In this document: piece after piece, positions 54,070 through 62,859 of the stretch | Numbering within the stretch: the first letter of the stretch is position 1 | How the letters are laid out: each line of letters opens with the position of its first letter | Assembly (NCBI RefSeq): GCF_901482695.1 | Contig: NZ_LR590484.1 | Span: forward strand, 2,728,001 to 2,792,000 | Direction: 5' to 3' | Source: Sphingobacterium thalpophilum | Lineage (GTDB): Bacteria > Bacteroidota > Bacteroidia > Sphingobacteriales > Sphingobacteriaceae | Length of the DNA stretch: 64,000 nucleotides | Notes under the pieces: model-generated | Database searches by the model: none | Seen by the model: the letters and a program-made list of their open reading frames with translations, nothing else | Told to the model about the DNA's origin: nothing | Position numbers and translations under genes: made by a program

Positions 54070-54906
54070 TTACGCACCTAATTGAACGCGTTTGAAAGCA
54101 GTTACTGTTAATCCTTTAGCTACTGAATCCAAGAATTGAGCAATGTTTTTAGAAGAATCTTTGACGAATTCCTGGTTCAACAAAGTTGTATCTTTGAAGA
54201 ATTTGTTCAATTTACCTTGAGCGATTTTCTCAGCCATTTCAGCAGGTTTACCTTCAGCAATGATTTGCTCTTTAGCGATGGCAATTTCGCGGTCGATAGT
54301 ATGCTGGTCAACCCCGTCTTTATCGATAGCAATAGGGTTCATTGCAGCGATTTGCATCGCAACGTCTTTACCAGCTTCTTCAGCACCAGCTGCATCAGCT
54401 GAAAGACCTACCAATACACCTAGACGGTAGTTACCGTGGATATAAGCGATCACTTTTTCTGCAGCAATTGTCTCGTATTTAGAAACGTCAATTTTTTCTC
54501 CGATTACACCAGTTTGCTCGATCAGAGCATCAGCGATCTTCTTACCATCAAGTTCCAGTCCTTTTAATTCTTCTAGAGAAGCTGGTTTGCTATTTAATGC
54601 TAGGTCTGCGATTTTCTCTGCGAAAGCTACGAAATCAGCGTTTTTAGCGACGAAGTCAGTTTCACAGTTTACTTCCACTACGATACCTGATTTACCATCA
54701 GCAGTAGCTTTGGCAATGATAACACCTTCGTTGGAGTCGCGATCTTGACGGCTAGCAGCTACTTTTGCACCTTTTTTGCGCAAGTAATCCACAGCAGCTT
54801 CGAAATCGCCGTTAGATTCAACCAAAGCTTTTTTACAATCCATCATACCAGCGCCAGTTTGTTGACGCAATTTGTTTACATCTGATGCAGAAATTTGTAC
54901 TGACAT
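54070..54906 (-). CDS. tsf: Translation elongation factor Ts
   Basis: 278 residues. Exchanges GDP for GTP on EF-Tu. N-terminal UBA-like domain with VNKLRQQTGAGMMDCKKALVESNGDFEAAVDYLRKKG, then EVNCETDFVAKNADFV and the dimerisation core. The C-terminus ends TVTAFKRVQLGA. It is separated from rpsB by 195 bases that carry a hairpin with a T run (55018-55089), so its expression can be cut relative to rpsB. It lacks a Shine-Dalgarno site, unlike the two ribosomal genes before it. Confidence 0.96.
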   Translation of the reverse strand: MSVQISASDVNKLRQQTGAGMMDCKKALVESNGDFEAAVDYLRKKGAKVAASRQDRDSNEGVIIAKATADGKSGIVVEVNCETDFVAKNADFVAFAEKIADLALNSKPASLEELKGLELDGKKIADALIEQTGVIGEKIDVSKYETIAAEKVIAYIHGNYRLGVLVGLSADAAGAEEAGKDVAMQIAAMNPIAIDKDGVDQHTIDREIAIAKEQIIAEGKPAEMAEKIAQGKLNKFFKDTTLLNQEFVKDSSKNIAQFLDSVAKGLTVTAFKRVQLGA

Positions 54907-55017
54907 GTTTATTTCTTTTTATTATTGTTTACTACTGAAAATTGTACAATATTAACTTAAATTAGGTTAAGCTAATATGAAGTTTAACATTCCTTGATAG
55001 AAAAGAGCTGTTAAACC

Positions 55018-55089
55018 AAAAAACCGGACAGATAGGCTAGTTCAAGAAAAGTAATCTTTTCCAGAAACTAACGCTACGCTATCCGGTTT
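55018..55089 (-). terminator. Probable attenuator hairpin between rpsB and tsf
   Basis: TCCGGTTT (55082-55089) and AAACCGGA (55021-55028) form the base of a large stem that encloses a smaller GAAAAG/CTTTTC hairpin. On the minus strand the base is followed by six T. It starts 13 nt after the rpsB stop. Because tsf continues in the same direction, this would act as partial termination or as an end for rpsB mRNA. Confidence 0.55.
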
Positions 55090-55101
55090 GGAATAAAAAT
55101 A

Positions 55102-55899
55102 TTATTCGCCGTCTTTCGCTTTGCGAGGACGTTTAGCTTCTGAAGCTTCACCATTGTCAGCTTTTGCTTTCGCAGCTGCTGCATCTTTTTCAGCTTCTTC
55201 TTCTTTATCGCGTTTGCGCTCGTCCAAACCTTCTTGGATCGCTTGACCAATGATGCTTGCGATTAAGCTAATCGATTTGCTAGCGTCGTCGTTTGCAGGG
55301 ATTGGGAAATCAATGTTTGAAGGATCAGAGTTTGTATCTACCATCGCAAAAGTAGGGATGTTCAATTTCATTGCTTCAGAAACAGCGATGTGTTCTTTTT
55401 TCACATCGATGATGAATAAAGCAGCTGGTAAACGGTTTAGATCAGCAATACCTCCCAAAAGGTTTTCTAATTTAACACGCTCACGTTGAATCATCAACTT
55501 CTCTTTTTTAGATAGTACATCATAAGTACCATCTTTTTGCATTTTGTCGATGTTAGACATTTTTTTGATAGACTTACGAACTGTAGCGAAGTTAGTAAGC
55601 ATACCACCTAACCAACGCTCAGTAACGAAAGGCATGTTAACCTCTTTCGCTTGTTGTGCGATGATTTCTTTTGCTTGTTTTTTCGTAGCTACGAATAAAA
55701 CTTTACGACCTGATTTTACGATTTGTTTGATAGCTGAAGCAGCTTCCTCTAATTTCGTAAGAGTTTTGTTCAAGTCAATGATGTGGATACCGTTGCGCTC
55801 CATGAAAATGTACTTAGCCATTTTCGGATCCCATTTACGTGTAAGGTGACCAAAGTGCACACCTGCATCCAATAAATCTTGATAAGTAGTTCTTGCCAT
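55102..55899 (-). CDS. rpsB: 30S ribosomal protein S2
   Basis: 265 residues. Conserved start YQDLLDAGVHFGHLTRKWDPKM, then VLFVATKKQAKEII, the RWLGGMLTNF signature and PTFAMVDTNSDPSNIDFPIPANDDA, where S2 contacts S1-binding and 16S regions. The C-terminal ~40 residues are a Lys/Ala/Glu-rich tail. A strong Shine-Dalgarno sequence (55908-55915) precedes the ATG, rare in this phylum. Confidence 0.97.
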   Translation of the reverse strand: MARTTYQDLLDAGVHFGHLTRKWDPKMAKYIFMERNGIHIIDLNKTLTKLEEAASAIKQIVKSGRKVLFVATKKQAKEIIAQQAKEVNMPFVTERWLGGMLTNFATVRKSIKKMSNIDKMQKDGTYDVLSKKEKLMIQRERVKLENLLGGIADLNRLPAALFIIDVKKEHIAVSEAMKLNIPTFAMVDTNSDPSNIDFPIPANDDASKSISLIASIIGQAIQEGLDERKRDKEEEAEKDAAAAKAKADNGEASEAKRPRKAKDGE

Positions 55900-55907
55900 T
55901 TTTTGAT

Positions 55908-55915
55908 CCTCCTTT
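55908..55915 (-). promoter_or_regulatory. Shine-Dalgarno site AAAGGAGG of rpsB
   Basis: Minus-strand AAAGGAGG with an 8-nt spacer to the ATG, complementary to the 16S anti-SD. Bacteroidota genes mostly lack such sites, and I noticed only this one and the rpsI site in the window. Confidence 0.8.
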
Positions 55916-55917
55916 GA

Positions 55918-56304
55918 TTAACGTTTACTGAATTGGAATCTTCTACGAGCTTTACGACGTCCTGGTTTCTTACGCTCAACCATACGGTCATCACGTGTTA
56001 CTAAACCTTTAGCGCGCAATGCAGGTTTAACTTCTGGGTTAAGTTCAATCAACGCTTTTGCGATCGCTAAGCGAACAGCTTCAGCCTGACCCTTAACACC
56101 ACCTCCGTTAACGTTTACTTTTACATCAAAGTTTGCTAATTCACCAGCTACATTCAATGATTGTGTAGCGATGTATTGCAAAGGTAATGTTGGGAAATAC
56201 TCTTTGTAGTCTTTACCGTTTATGATAATGTTTCCGCTACCAGCAGTTAAGTAAATGCGGGCAACAGCAGTTTTTCTTCTTCCTGAAGTGTTAGTTGTTG
56301 ACAT
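55918..56304 (-). CDS. rpsI: 30S ribosomal protein S9
   Basis: 128 residues. Starts STTNTSGRRKTAVARIYLTAGSG, with the core GGGVKGQAEAVRLAIAKALIELNP, then ends with the basic tail KKPGRRKARRRFQFSKR that reaches the P-site tRNA. Preceded by its own Shine-Dalgarno (56311-56318), which overlaps the rplM stop codon, so translation may be coupled. Confidence 0.97.
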   Translation of the reverse strand: MSTTNTSGRRKTAVARIYLTAGSGNIIINGKDYKEYFPTLPLQYIATQSLNVAGELANFDVKVNVNGGGVKGQAEAVRLAIAKALIELNPEVKPALRAKGLVTRDDRMVERKKPGRRKARRRFQFSKR

Positions 56305-56310
56305 GACGAT

Positions 56311-56318
56311 TCTCCTTA
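56311..56318 (-). promoter_or_regulatory. Shine-Dalgarno site TAAGGAGA of rpsI, overlapping the rplM stop codon
   Basis: Minus-strand TAAGGAGA, where the first three bases are the rplM TAA stop. Spacer to the rpsI ATG is 6 nt. Confidence 0.75.
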
Positions 56319-56759
56319 AAATTTAACTGGTTTTGGATTTTGTGCCTCATGTTTGTGCTCAGTACCAGCATAAACGTAAAGGTTTTTAAATAATTGACGA
56401 CCTAAACGGTTTTTAGGAAGCATACCACGCACAGCTTTTTCGATGATGCGCTCAGGGAATTTAGCCATTAACTCTTTTGGAGAAACAAAACGCTGTCCAC
56501 CTGGATATCCTGTGTAACGAACGTAAACTTTGTCGCCCAATTTGTTTCCTGTCAATCTAACTTTGTCTGCATTGATAACGATCACATTATCTCCACAGTC
56601 TACGTGTGGGGTGAATGTTGGCTTGTGCTTACCACGAATTACTTTCGCGATGTTGCTCGCCAAGCGCCCCAAAATCTCTCCTTCAGCGTCAACAACGATC
56701 CACTCTTTGTTAACGGTGTTCTTGTTGGCAGAGACAGTTTTGTAACTTAACGTATTCAC
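56316..56759 (-). CDS. rplM: 50S ribosomal protein L13
   Basis: 147 residues. Starts at GTG 56759 (no in-frame ATG fits). Conserved [33 protein letters not shown], then [15 protein letters not shown] and the late [24 protein letters not shown]. First gene of the rplM-rpsI-rpsB-tsf operon. Its leader is predicted to begin with a hairpin (56800-56816), a likely autoregulatory site. Confidence 0.97.
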   Translation of the reverse strand: MNTLSYKTVSANKNTVNKEWIVVDAEGEILGRLASNIAKVIRGKHKPTFTPHVDCGDNVIVINADKVRLTGNKLGDKVYVRYTGYPGGQRFVSPKELMAKFPERIIEKAVRGMLPKNRLGRQLFKNLYVYAGTEHKHEAQNPKPVKF

Positions 56760-56799
56760 TTGCTTTTGTTTAAATAATTATTAAAAAGTTCTTAATCTC

Positions 56800-56816
56800 A
56801 CCCTTATCACAAGGGT
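56800..56816 (-). promoter_or_regulatory. Hairpin at the predicted 5' end of the rplM operon mRNA
   Basis: On the minus strand ACCCTT (56816-56811), loop GTGAT, AAGGGT (56805-56800): a 6-bp perfect stem. Its first base is 3 nt after the -7 box, exactly where the mRNA should begin. A ribosomal-protein leader or a 5' protective stem is likely. Confidence 0.6.
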
Positions 56817-56819
56817 CTG

Positions 56820-56827
56820 CAAAGGTA
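56820..56827 (-). promoter_or_regulatory. Predicted -7 box TACCTTTG of the rplM operon
   Basis: Minus-strand TACCTTTG, matching TAnnTTTG, about 61 nt before the rplM GTG. Confidence 0.65.
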
Positions 56828-56994
56828 CATCTATTATTCTATATTTTAAAATCTATTTTACTTATTTTGTTGGAAACGAGCATAATTTTCCGCTCAGCAT
56901 GCCGATCTCAATATTTTTACAACTTCCGGGACTGAATATTGTTACATTAGTTAGTATATTGCAGGAAGAATTTTTAATTATTTAGCGGAAGTAG

Positions 56995-58716
56995 ATGAGA
57001 TTGAATTTTTTAGCTAAGCGAGTTTTTTTAAGTTTTGTTATATTTTTCGTTGGTATAGTAAATGGGCTGCGGGCGCAATCGGTAGAAAAAAAAGGCAAAC
57101 CTTATGATGGCCGATTCAAAAATGTACAGGAAATGCTGAAACAGGGGAAGATAGGGCCCGGCCTGGATTCCTTGGATGCAATCCTTGCCGACTATCCCCA
57201 GGCTGACGAGATCTATTTCACAAAGGCGATACTTTTCGCACAGATGCGCAACCAGACCGCTGCCATTGAAGCCATCAAAGAGGCGCTGGACATCCAGGCA
57301 AAACCCGAATACCTGAGCTTCGCCGTAGACGCGTTTAAAAGTAAAAATGACGCGGATAGCGCATTGATCTATTTAGATAAACTTATCGATATTGATGATA
57401 ACAATACTGCTTCCTTAAAACGGGAGCGGATTATGCTCCTTTTTAATGGAGGTTATAAAGATGCTGCACTAACCTATTTTAATAGCACTAAGGAAATCAG
57501 CCCTGCTTCCGATACATTAGATATGGTGGGCAGTGTGCTATTAAATGATGCGGGAGATTACAAGACTGTGATCGCGATGCTAAAACCATGGGCCGACAAA
57601 GGAACGGGCCTCCCGCAGGTCTACGGGCAATTGGCACAGGCCTATAACCTCTCCAAGAATTCGAAACTCGCCCTGGAATATATCAATAAAGGAATCCAGA
57701 ATACACAGGAAGATTTTCTCTATTTTGACTTGGCTGATTTATACCGGTTTGACAAAAAACTCAAACTGTCTTTTGAGGCGCTCAAAAAAGGGTTCCAGTC
57801 TAAAAAGGTTGATTTTGGTGACAAAAACAGAATTATGATGACGCTGTTGGGACCAAAAAGCCCGTATACAAATGCTCAGCTCCTGGATCTGGCAAATGTC
57901 CTTGTTGAAGTACATCCCCGGATTGCAGAAAGCCACATGGCCAAGGGACAGGTACTTTGGTTGAATGACGACAAGACAGCGGCTCAGAGCTCGCTGGCGG
58001 TGGCAGTCAGTGTCAATCCGTATCAGATTGATGCATGGCGCATGCTGATGAGCTTGGATATGGATAAGGGAGAGTTTGATCAGGCTATTGCCCATGGCGC
58101 CGAAGCGCTGCATTACGTTGCGAATAATCCAACAATACTCTATTTTACCAGTATGGCCTACTTAATGAAGAAGGATACGGAAAATAGCCGTAAATTTATG
58201 GAAGCTGCGCTCAATAATGCGCAGGAGGAAACACCTTTCCTGCAGGCTAACATTTATGCTGGGTTAGGCGATATCTACAATACGCTAAAGATGCATAAGG
58301 CATCGGATGCCGCTTATATGGAAGCCATCCGGCTGGATAGCACAAATGTTACGGCGATGAACAATTTAGCCTATTATTTATCGTTAAGAAAGGAACGGCT
58401 GGATGAAGCTGCGAAGTATGCGGCGATGGCCACAACGCTGCAGCCCAACAACGGCACTTTTGAAGATACCTACGCATGGGTCCTTTTTGCTGACGGTAAG
58501 TATGAGGATGCCTTGGTATGGATCCAAAAAGCAATGAAGAATACCAATCCACCCAGTGCAGTGCTACTGGAGCATTATGGAGATATTCTGGCGAAGCTGG
58601 GAAAAACAGCTGATGCTGTCAAACATTGGAATCTGGCCATGGAAAAAGGGCCTGATTCGGACGAAAGTAAACAGAAATTGAAAAAGAAGATTGAGACAAA
58701 AAGTTATGTGGAATAA
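56995..58716 (+). CDS. Secreted or periplasmic TPR-repeat protein
   Basis: 573 residues with a signal peptide (about 1-28, ending GLRAQ). The rest is a continuous array of tetratricopeptide repeats (e.g. PQADEIYFTKAILFAQMRNQ; AESHMAKGQVLWLNDDKTAA; AYMEAIRLDSTNVTAMNNLA; AVLLEHYGDILAKLGKTADA), a protein-protein interaction scaffold. It overlaps the DUF4292 lipoprotein gene by 11 bases, so the two are coupled. In this phylum the pair sits upstream of EnvC-like genes, suggesting an envelope role. Confidence 0.85.
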   Translation: MRLNFLAKRVFLSFVIFFVGIVNGLRAQSVEKKGKPYDGRFKNVQEMLKQGKIGPGLDSLDAILADYPQADEIYFTKAILFAQMRNQTAAIEAIKEALDIQAKPEYLSFAVDAFKSKNDADSALIYLDKLIDIDDNNTASLKRERIMLLFNGGYKDAALTYFNSTKEISPASDTLDMVGSVLLNDAGDYKTVIAMLKPWADKGTGLPQVYGQLAQAYNLSKNSKLALEYINKGIQNTQEDFLYFDLADLYRFDKKLKLSFEALKKGFQSKKVDFGDKNRIMMTLLGPKSPYTNAQLLDLANVLVEVHPRIAESHMAKGQVLWLNDDKTAAQSSLAVAVSVNPYQIDAWRMLMSLDMDKGEFDQAIAHGAEALHYVANNPTILYFTSMAYLMKKDTENSRKFMEAALNNAQEETPFLQANIYAGLGDIYNTLKMHKASDAAYMEAIRLDSTNVTAMNNLAYYLSLRKERLDEAAKYAAMATTLQPNNGTFEDTYAWVLFADGKYEDALVWIQKAMKNTNPPSAVLLEHYGDILAKLGKTADAVKHWNLAMEKGPDSDESKQKLKKKIETKSYVE

Positions 58717-59509
58717 AGTTGTTTGTGCCGGAATTATGATTCTTCTGTTTGCTTCCTGCAGTTCGAAAAAAAAACTGCTGAAAGAGGCCGAACTTAAGTC
58801 TGAAAACGAGTTGGTGGTCAAGGATAATACGCGCGAAGCAAAAAAGAATACACTCCGTAATCTCTTGCTGACAAACCTGGACTATACGACTTTTTCCGGG
58901 AAAGCAAAGATGCGGCTCGATCTGGGTAAAGATAACTACGACGTCACCTCCAATATCCGAATAGAAAAAGACAGGAAAATCTGGATTTCTGTTACGGCTA
59001 CTTTGGGGATCGAGGTGGCCCGCCTCCTGATTACACCGGACAGCGTGCAGATCCTGAACAAATTTGAGGGCGAATATATCGTCAAACCATTTGATTATTT
59101 GTACCGTTTTGCAAGTCCGGATCTTACTTTTGGCAATCTGCAGGACTTACTGCTGGCCAACCTCTCCACCAATCTGCTTTCAGATATAGACCGTGTAAAT
59201 TTTAGCCAAGATCCCAGTTCGGTACAGTTGGACGGAAGGCTGAACGAACTGGATTTCTTGTATAAGCTCAACAATAACAACCGTCCCTATCAGTTCAGGC
59301 TGTCACAGCCGGCAAAAAGACAGCTGCTCGAAGCCAATTATGGCGAATATGCCGTCGCTGCTGATCAGGAATTTCCGATGTTGCTCAAATTGATCATTTC
59401 CGATGGAAGACAAGAGATAAAAACACAAATCAGTTTTAATAAAGTGACGTTTAACGAACCGGTCGAAATGCCGTTTTCCGTATCATCGCGTTACAAAGTA
59501 GTCCGATGA
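58706..59509 (+). CDS. DUF4292 outer-membrane lipoprotein
   Basis: 267 residues. The ATG at 58706 gives a lipoprotein signal with lipobox LFASC (Cys at about residue 18) and SSKKK after it. A TTG five codons earlier is rejected. The body is a LolA/LolB-like half-barrel predicted by alternating strands (TTFSGKAKMRLDLGKDNYDV; NIRIEKDRKIWISVTATLGIEVARLLITPDSV; KLIISDGRQEIKTQISFNKV), the DUF4292 family. Role in lipoprotein or lipid handling is inferred from the fold. Confidence 0.8.
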   Translation: MWNKVVCAGIMILLFASCSSKKKLLKEAELKSENELVVKDNTREAKKNTLRNLLLTNLDYTTFSGKAKMRLDLGKDNYDVTSNIRIEKDRKIWISVTATLGIEVARLLITPDSVQILNKFEGEYIVKPFDYLYRFASPDLTFGNLQDLLLANLSTNLLSDIDRVNFSQDPSSVQLDGRLNELDFLYKLNNNNRPYQFRLSQPAKRQLLEANYGEYAVAADQEFPMLLKLIISDGRQEIKTQISFNKVTFNEPVEMPFSVSSRYKVVR

Positions 59510-59617
59510 GATTTATCTATTTTCCGTTAGATTTATTACTTTCGCATTTAGTTTGCGCTTTTGGATGAAAATAACGGGGTTACAGATTGGGCAAACATTA
59601 AATAAACAGTATTGTAA

Positions 59618-60919
59618 ATGAATTTTAAGAAGACGATATTCAGTATAATAGCATTCCTTTTGATGGTGGGGATTTCTTCTGCACAGACCCGTGCTGAACT
59701 GGAGAAACAGCGCGAAAAACTCACCCGTGAGATTGCTGAATTGCAAAAAACAGTTAGAGAGATTGCAAAAGAAAAATCGTTGACACAGCAGCAGGTGTCT
59801 GCATTGAGCAAACAGATCAACCTGCGAGAACAAAAGATCAATACGATTACGGCGGAAGTAGCGGTGATCAACAGGCATATAAACGCAAACACAGCTTCTG
59901 TCAATAAGTTGAAAGCAGAACTGGAGAAGATGAAACGTGATTACGAAAAGATGATCATGTTTGCCTTCCGTAACCGGAATGCCTATAACAAACTGATGTT
60001 CATCTTTGCCTCGAAAGACTTTAATCAGGGGTTCAGGCGCGTCAAATATTTGCAGCAATTCAATGATTCCAGAAAATTAAAGGCTGCGGATATCGAGAAA
60101 ACAAAGAAACAGATCGAACAAAAAATAGCACAATTGCAGGCAGACCGTAATAAGCAGGTGGCTTTGCTGAAAGAACAGGAAAATGAAAAGCGGACCATAT
60201 CGCAGCAACGTGCGGTTTACTCGGATCAGTTGAGTGACCTGATTGTGACCGAACGGGGTGTTAAGAAGGATATCACACAGAAGCAGAAAGAAGAAAGGCG
60301 TATCAATGCTGCGATCAAGGAGATCATTCGAAGAGAAATCGAAGCCGAAAGGAGAAGGGCGGAAGCCGCCCGACGTGCTGCCGAGGCTGCTGCTGCGCGA
60401 AACAAAAAAACGGATGAATCCAATGCTTCGAAAGGTAAAAGTACAAACACGAAGGGTAGTTCGAGGATGACCGATTCTGAAGCACTCCGTAGTACGCCTG
60501 AGGCAGTTAGGCTCTCCAATGACTTTAGATCCAACAGGGGAAGATTGCCTTGGCCGGTGTCCAATGCACGCATCATGCAGGAGTTTGGAGGCGAGAGTGT
60601 AGGGCGAAATGTCAATGTGGAACACATTTCAGTAAAAATACAAACCTCCAATGGGGCTGCGGTAAAAGCAGTGTTTGCCGGCGAAGTAAGTAGTGTTCTG
60701 ACTATGTATGGACAACGAATTGTTATGGTCAAACATGGTGAGTACTTTACGGTGTACAATAATCTCGCAAGTGTAAATGTGTCGAAAGGACAGAAAGTAA
60801 GTACTGGACAGTCGATCGGTACTGCTGATGTGGATTCGGATACGGGGGTACCTTTGATTGAATTCTCGGTTTATCAGGGGTCGACTCCGCTCAATCCGAT
60901 GTCCTGGTTGGCGAGATAA
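59618..60919 (+). CDS. EnvC-like murein hydrolase activator with degenerate LytM (M23) domain
   Basis: 433 residues with a signal peptide (about 1-23, ending SSAQ). A long coiled coil (about 25-250, Lys/Glu/Gln-rich heptads) leads through an Ala/Arg-rich hinge and a Ser/Thr/Lys linker to a C-terminal LytM domain (about 305-433). Zinc-ligand positions are altered: the usual YxHL reads TVYNNLAS and the HxE motif reads LIEFSVY, so it is unlikely to cut peptidoglycan itself. That matches EnvC, which activates N-acetylmuramyl-L-alanine amidases at division. It follows the DUF4292 gene. Confidence 0.85.
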   Translation: MNFKKTIFSIIAFLLMVGISSAQTRAELEKQREKLTREIAELQKTVREIAKEKSLTQQQVSALSKQINLREQKINTITAEVAVINRHINANTASVNKLKAELEKMKRDYEKMIMFAFRNRNAYNKLMFIFASKDFNQGFRRVKYLQQFNDSRKLKAADIEKTKKQIEQKIAQLQADRNKQVALLKEQENEKRTISQQRAVYSDQLSDLIVTERGVKKDITQKQKEERRINAAIKEIIRREIEAERRRAEAARRAAEAAAARNKKTDESNASKGKSTNTKGSSRMTDSEALRSTPEAVRLSNDFRSNRGRLPWPVSNARIMQEFGGESVGRNVNVEHISVKIQTSNGAAVKAVFAGEVSSVLTMYGQRIVMVKHGEYFTVYNNLASVNVSKGQKVSTGQSIGTADVDSDTGVPLIEFSVYQGSTPLNPMSWLAR

Positions 60920-60949
60920 GAAATAATTACTATATTTAATAATTATCAT

Positions 60950-60957
60950 TACATTTG
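60950..60957 (+). promoter_or_regulatory. Predicted -7 box TACATTTG for tatA
   Basis: TACATTTG matches TAnnTTTG, 55 nt before the tatA ATG. Confidence 0.45.
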
Positions 60958-61012
60958 TAAAGAGAGAGAAAAGATTTAGTTTAAAAGAATTGAAAAACAA
61001 GAAATTATAGTT

Positions 61013-61210
61013 ATGTCAACATCATTATTGATCATGGGAATCGGGGGGCAAGAATTAATTGTCATTGTAGTAATATTGTTACTATTGTTTGGTGGCAAGA
61101 AGATTCCTGAATTGATGCGCGGATTGGGTAAAGGGGTGAAAGAGTTTAAAGAAGGCCAGAAAGATGAGTCTTCTCCTGAAAAGAAACCTGAAGTAGAAGA
61201 TAATAAATAA
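61013..61210 (+). CDS. tatA: Sec-independent protein translocase subunit TatA
   Basis: 65 residues. Short N-terminus with GIGGQELIVIVVILLLLFGGKKIPELMRGLGKGVKEFKEG: a membrane helix (about 14-27), the FGGKKIPEL hinge, an amphipathic helix and an acidic tail. It forms the pore-like assembly that passes folded proteins. tatC is not in the window. It lies between an EnvC-like gene and a lytic transglycosylase gene. Confidence 0.93.
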   Translation: MSTSLLIMGIGGQELIVIVVILLLLFGGKKIPELMRGLGKGVKEFKEGQKDESSPEKKPEVEDNK

Positions 61211-61235
61211 GGGATTCAATCCCTATAAGACATTG

Positions 61236-61272
61236 ATACGATTTTGTGAGGAACGAAATCGTATTTTGTTTT
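61236..61272 (+). terminator. Intrinsic terminator after tatA
   Basis: ATACGATTT (61236-61244) pairs with AAATCGTAT (61256-61264), followed by TTTGTTTT. A small GGGAT/ATCCC hairpin (61211-61223) precedes it. Confidence 0.75.
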
Positions 61273-61389
61273 ATTGTTGGACCTGTTGATATAGGTCAAA
61301 AAACCAGTTTATACTAAAATCCATATCTGGACGTTTAAATTAATGTTGATTTTTAAAAGGGAAATCAGACCTGGATTAACAGTAAATTT

Positions 61390-62850
61390 ATGATCGGTAA
61401 ACAGAGGTTAATTTCATTACTAGGAGGGCTGTGCTATGTCCTGCCGCTCACGGCTCAGGAAAGCGCTGTAGATGGCATGAGAGAGGCTACTCATCACATC
61501 ATCCAAGAACGGATTGAAAAAGAAAAACAGGAAATCTATCAATATCTGGATAGCTTAAAATCTTCAGGTAGCAACCAGCAGGAAGACGTCACCATTACAG
61601 ACGAAGAAGTACAGCTGGTTCGAAAACTCAAAGCGATCGAACGGGAGGTGCCTCTGGATTACTCCCCTCGCGTAAAAGAACTCATCGATAAGTATACTTC
61701 GCGCAACTATAACCCGTATATGTGTCAAATGATGGGGCTCGGACAATACTATTTCCCCATTTTTGACCGCATTCTTGATGAGGTCGGTGTGCCGAGAGAA
61801 CTCAAATATCTGAGCGTTGTCGAATCCTCGCTAAACCCCAAAGACATTTCAAGTGCCGGAGCAACGGGATTATGGCAATTGATGTACTACGAAGCCAAAA
61901 CTTATAATCTGACTGTCGATAGTTATACGGACCAACGTATGGATCCTGTTGCTTCCAGCTATGCTATCGCTAAAATATTGAAAGAGGCTTATCAAGAATA
62001 TGGCGATTGGCTTTTGGCTATCGCTTCCTATAATGGTGGCAAGGGCGCAGTTGGCAGGGCTATCCAACGTTCGGGAAAAGAAAAGCCAACTTTCTGGGAT
62101 ATTGCGCCCTACCTAACCCAGCAGACGCAAAACTACATTCCCAAGTTCATCGCAATGACCTATGCGATGAAATATGCAGAAGAAAACGATATCAGCGCTG
62201 CGGAGACTGCGCTCTCCTTACGCACACAGGTACTGGAAGTCAATAAGCGCATTTCATTAAACCAGATTGCGGACGCGTTGCAAGTATCCAAAGAGAGCCT
62301 CCGTGCCCTGAATCCCAGCTGTAAAAAGTATGTTATAAACGGGACTGAGGAAGCTCCCCTGCGACTGGTCCTGCCGGTGGTAGACAGGAAAATAGCCATA
62401 GAAGAATTGTATGCGGCACTCAATACACCGGTATCTACCACAATCGTGCAGCATGCCAATGTTGCGCCTGAACCGCTGCTAAAGGATAGAAAATATAAAG
62501 TAAAGGTGGGAGAGACCTTTGCCAGCATTGCTGATAAATTTGAGGTTTCGGTGCAGGATCTAAAGTCATGGAACAATCTACGAGGCGATAAAGTTGTGCC
62601 CGGGCAACCTTTACTCATTAAAAAGGAAGACAATTTTGTCAGTACAAAATTAGCGCAGAAGACGGAAAAATCGGTTAAGAAGCAGCAACAGCAAAATTCC
62701 CGTACAGCATATTATACGGTTAAGAAAGGAGACAGCCTCTCTCAGATTGCTCAGAAAAACGGAGTGCCACTGAGCCGGCTCAAACGGGATAACAATTTAA
62801 GCGGAAGCCGTATTAAGCCGGGAATGAAATTGAAGGTATCAAAGAAATAG
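61390..62850 (+). CDS. MltD-like lytic transglycosylase with two LysM domains
   Basis: 486 residues with a signal peptide (about 1-22, ending LTAQ). A charged helix (about 35-95) is followed by an SLT domain (about 110-250) with catalytic E145 in VVESSLNPKDISSAGATGLWQLM, then YTDQRMDPVASSYAIA and ASYNGGKGAVGRAI. Two LysM repeats follow (about 369-415 and 439-483), which bind peptidoglycan. It cleaves murein glycan strands. It converges with the phosphoribosyltransferase gene 9 nt away. Confidence 0.92.
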   Translation: MIGKQRLISLLGGLCYVLPLTAQESAVDGMREATHHIIQERIEKEKQEIYQYLDSLKSSGSNQQEDVTITDEEVQLVRKLKAIEREVPLDYSPRVKELIDKYTSRNYNPYMCQMMGLGQYYFPIFDRILDEVGVPRELKYLSVVESSLNPKDISSAGATGLWQLMYYEAKTYNLTVDSYTDQRMDPVASSYAIAKILKEAYQEYGDWLLAIASYNGGKGAVGRAIQRSGKEKPTFWDIAPYLTQQTQNYIPKFIAMTYAMKYAEENDISAAETALSLRTQVLEVNKRISLNQIADALQVSKESLRALNPSCKKYVINGTEEAPLRLVLPVVDRKIAIEELYAALNTPVSTTIVQHANVAPEPLLKDRKYKVKVGETFASIADKFEVSVQDLKSWNNLRGDKVVPGQPLLIKKEDNFVSTKLAQKTEKSVKKQQQQNSRTAYYTVKKGDSLSQIAQKNGVPLSRLKRDNNLSGSRIKPGMKLKVSKK

Positions 62851-62859
62851 CAACATGGT

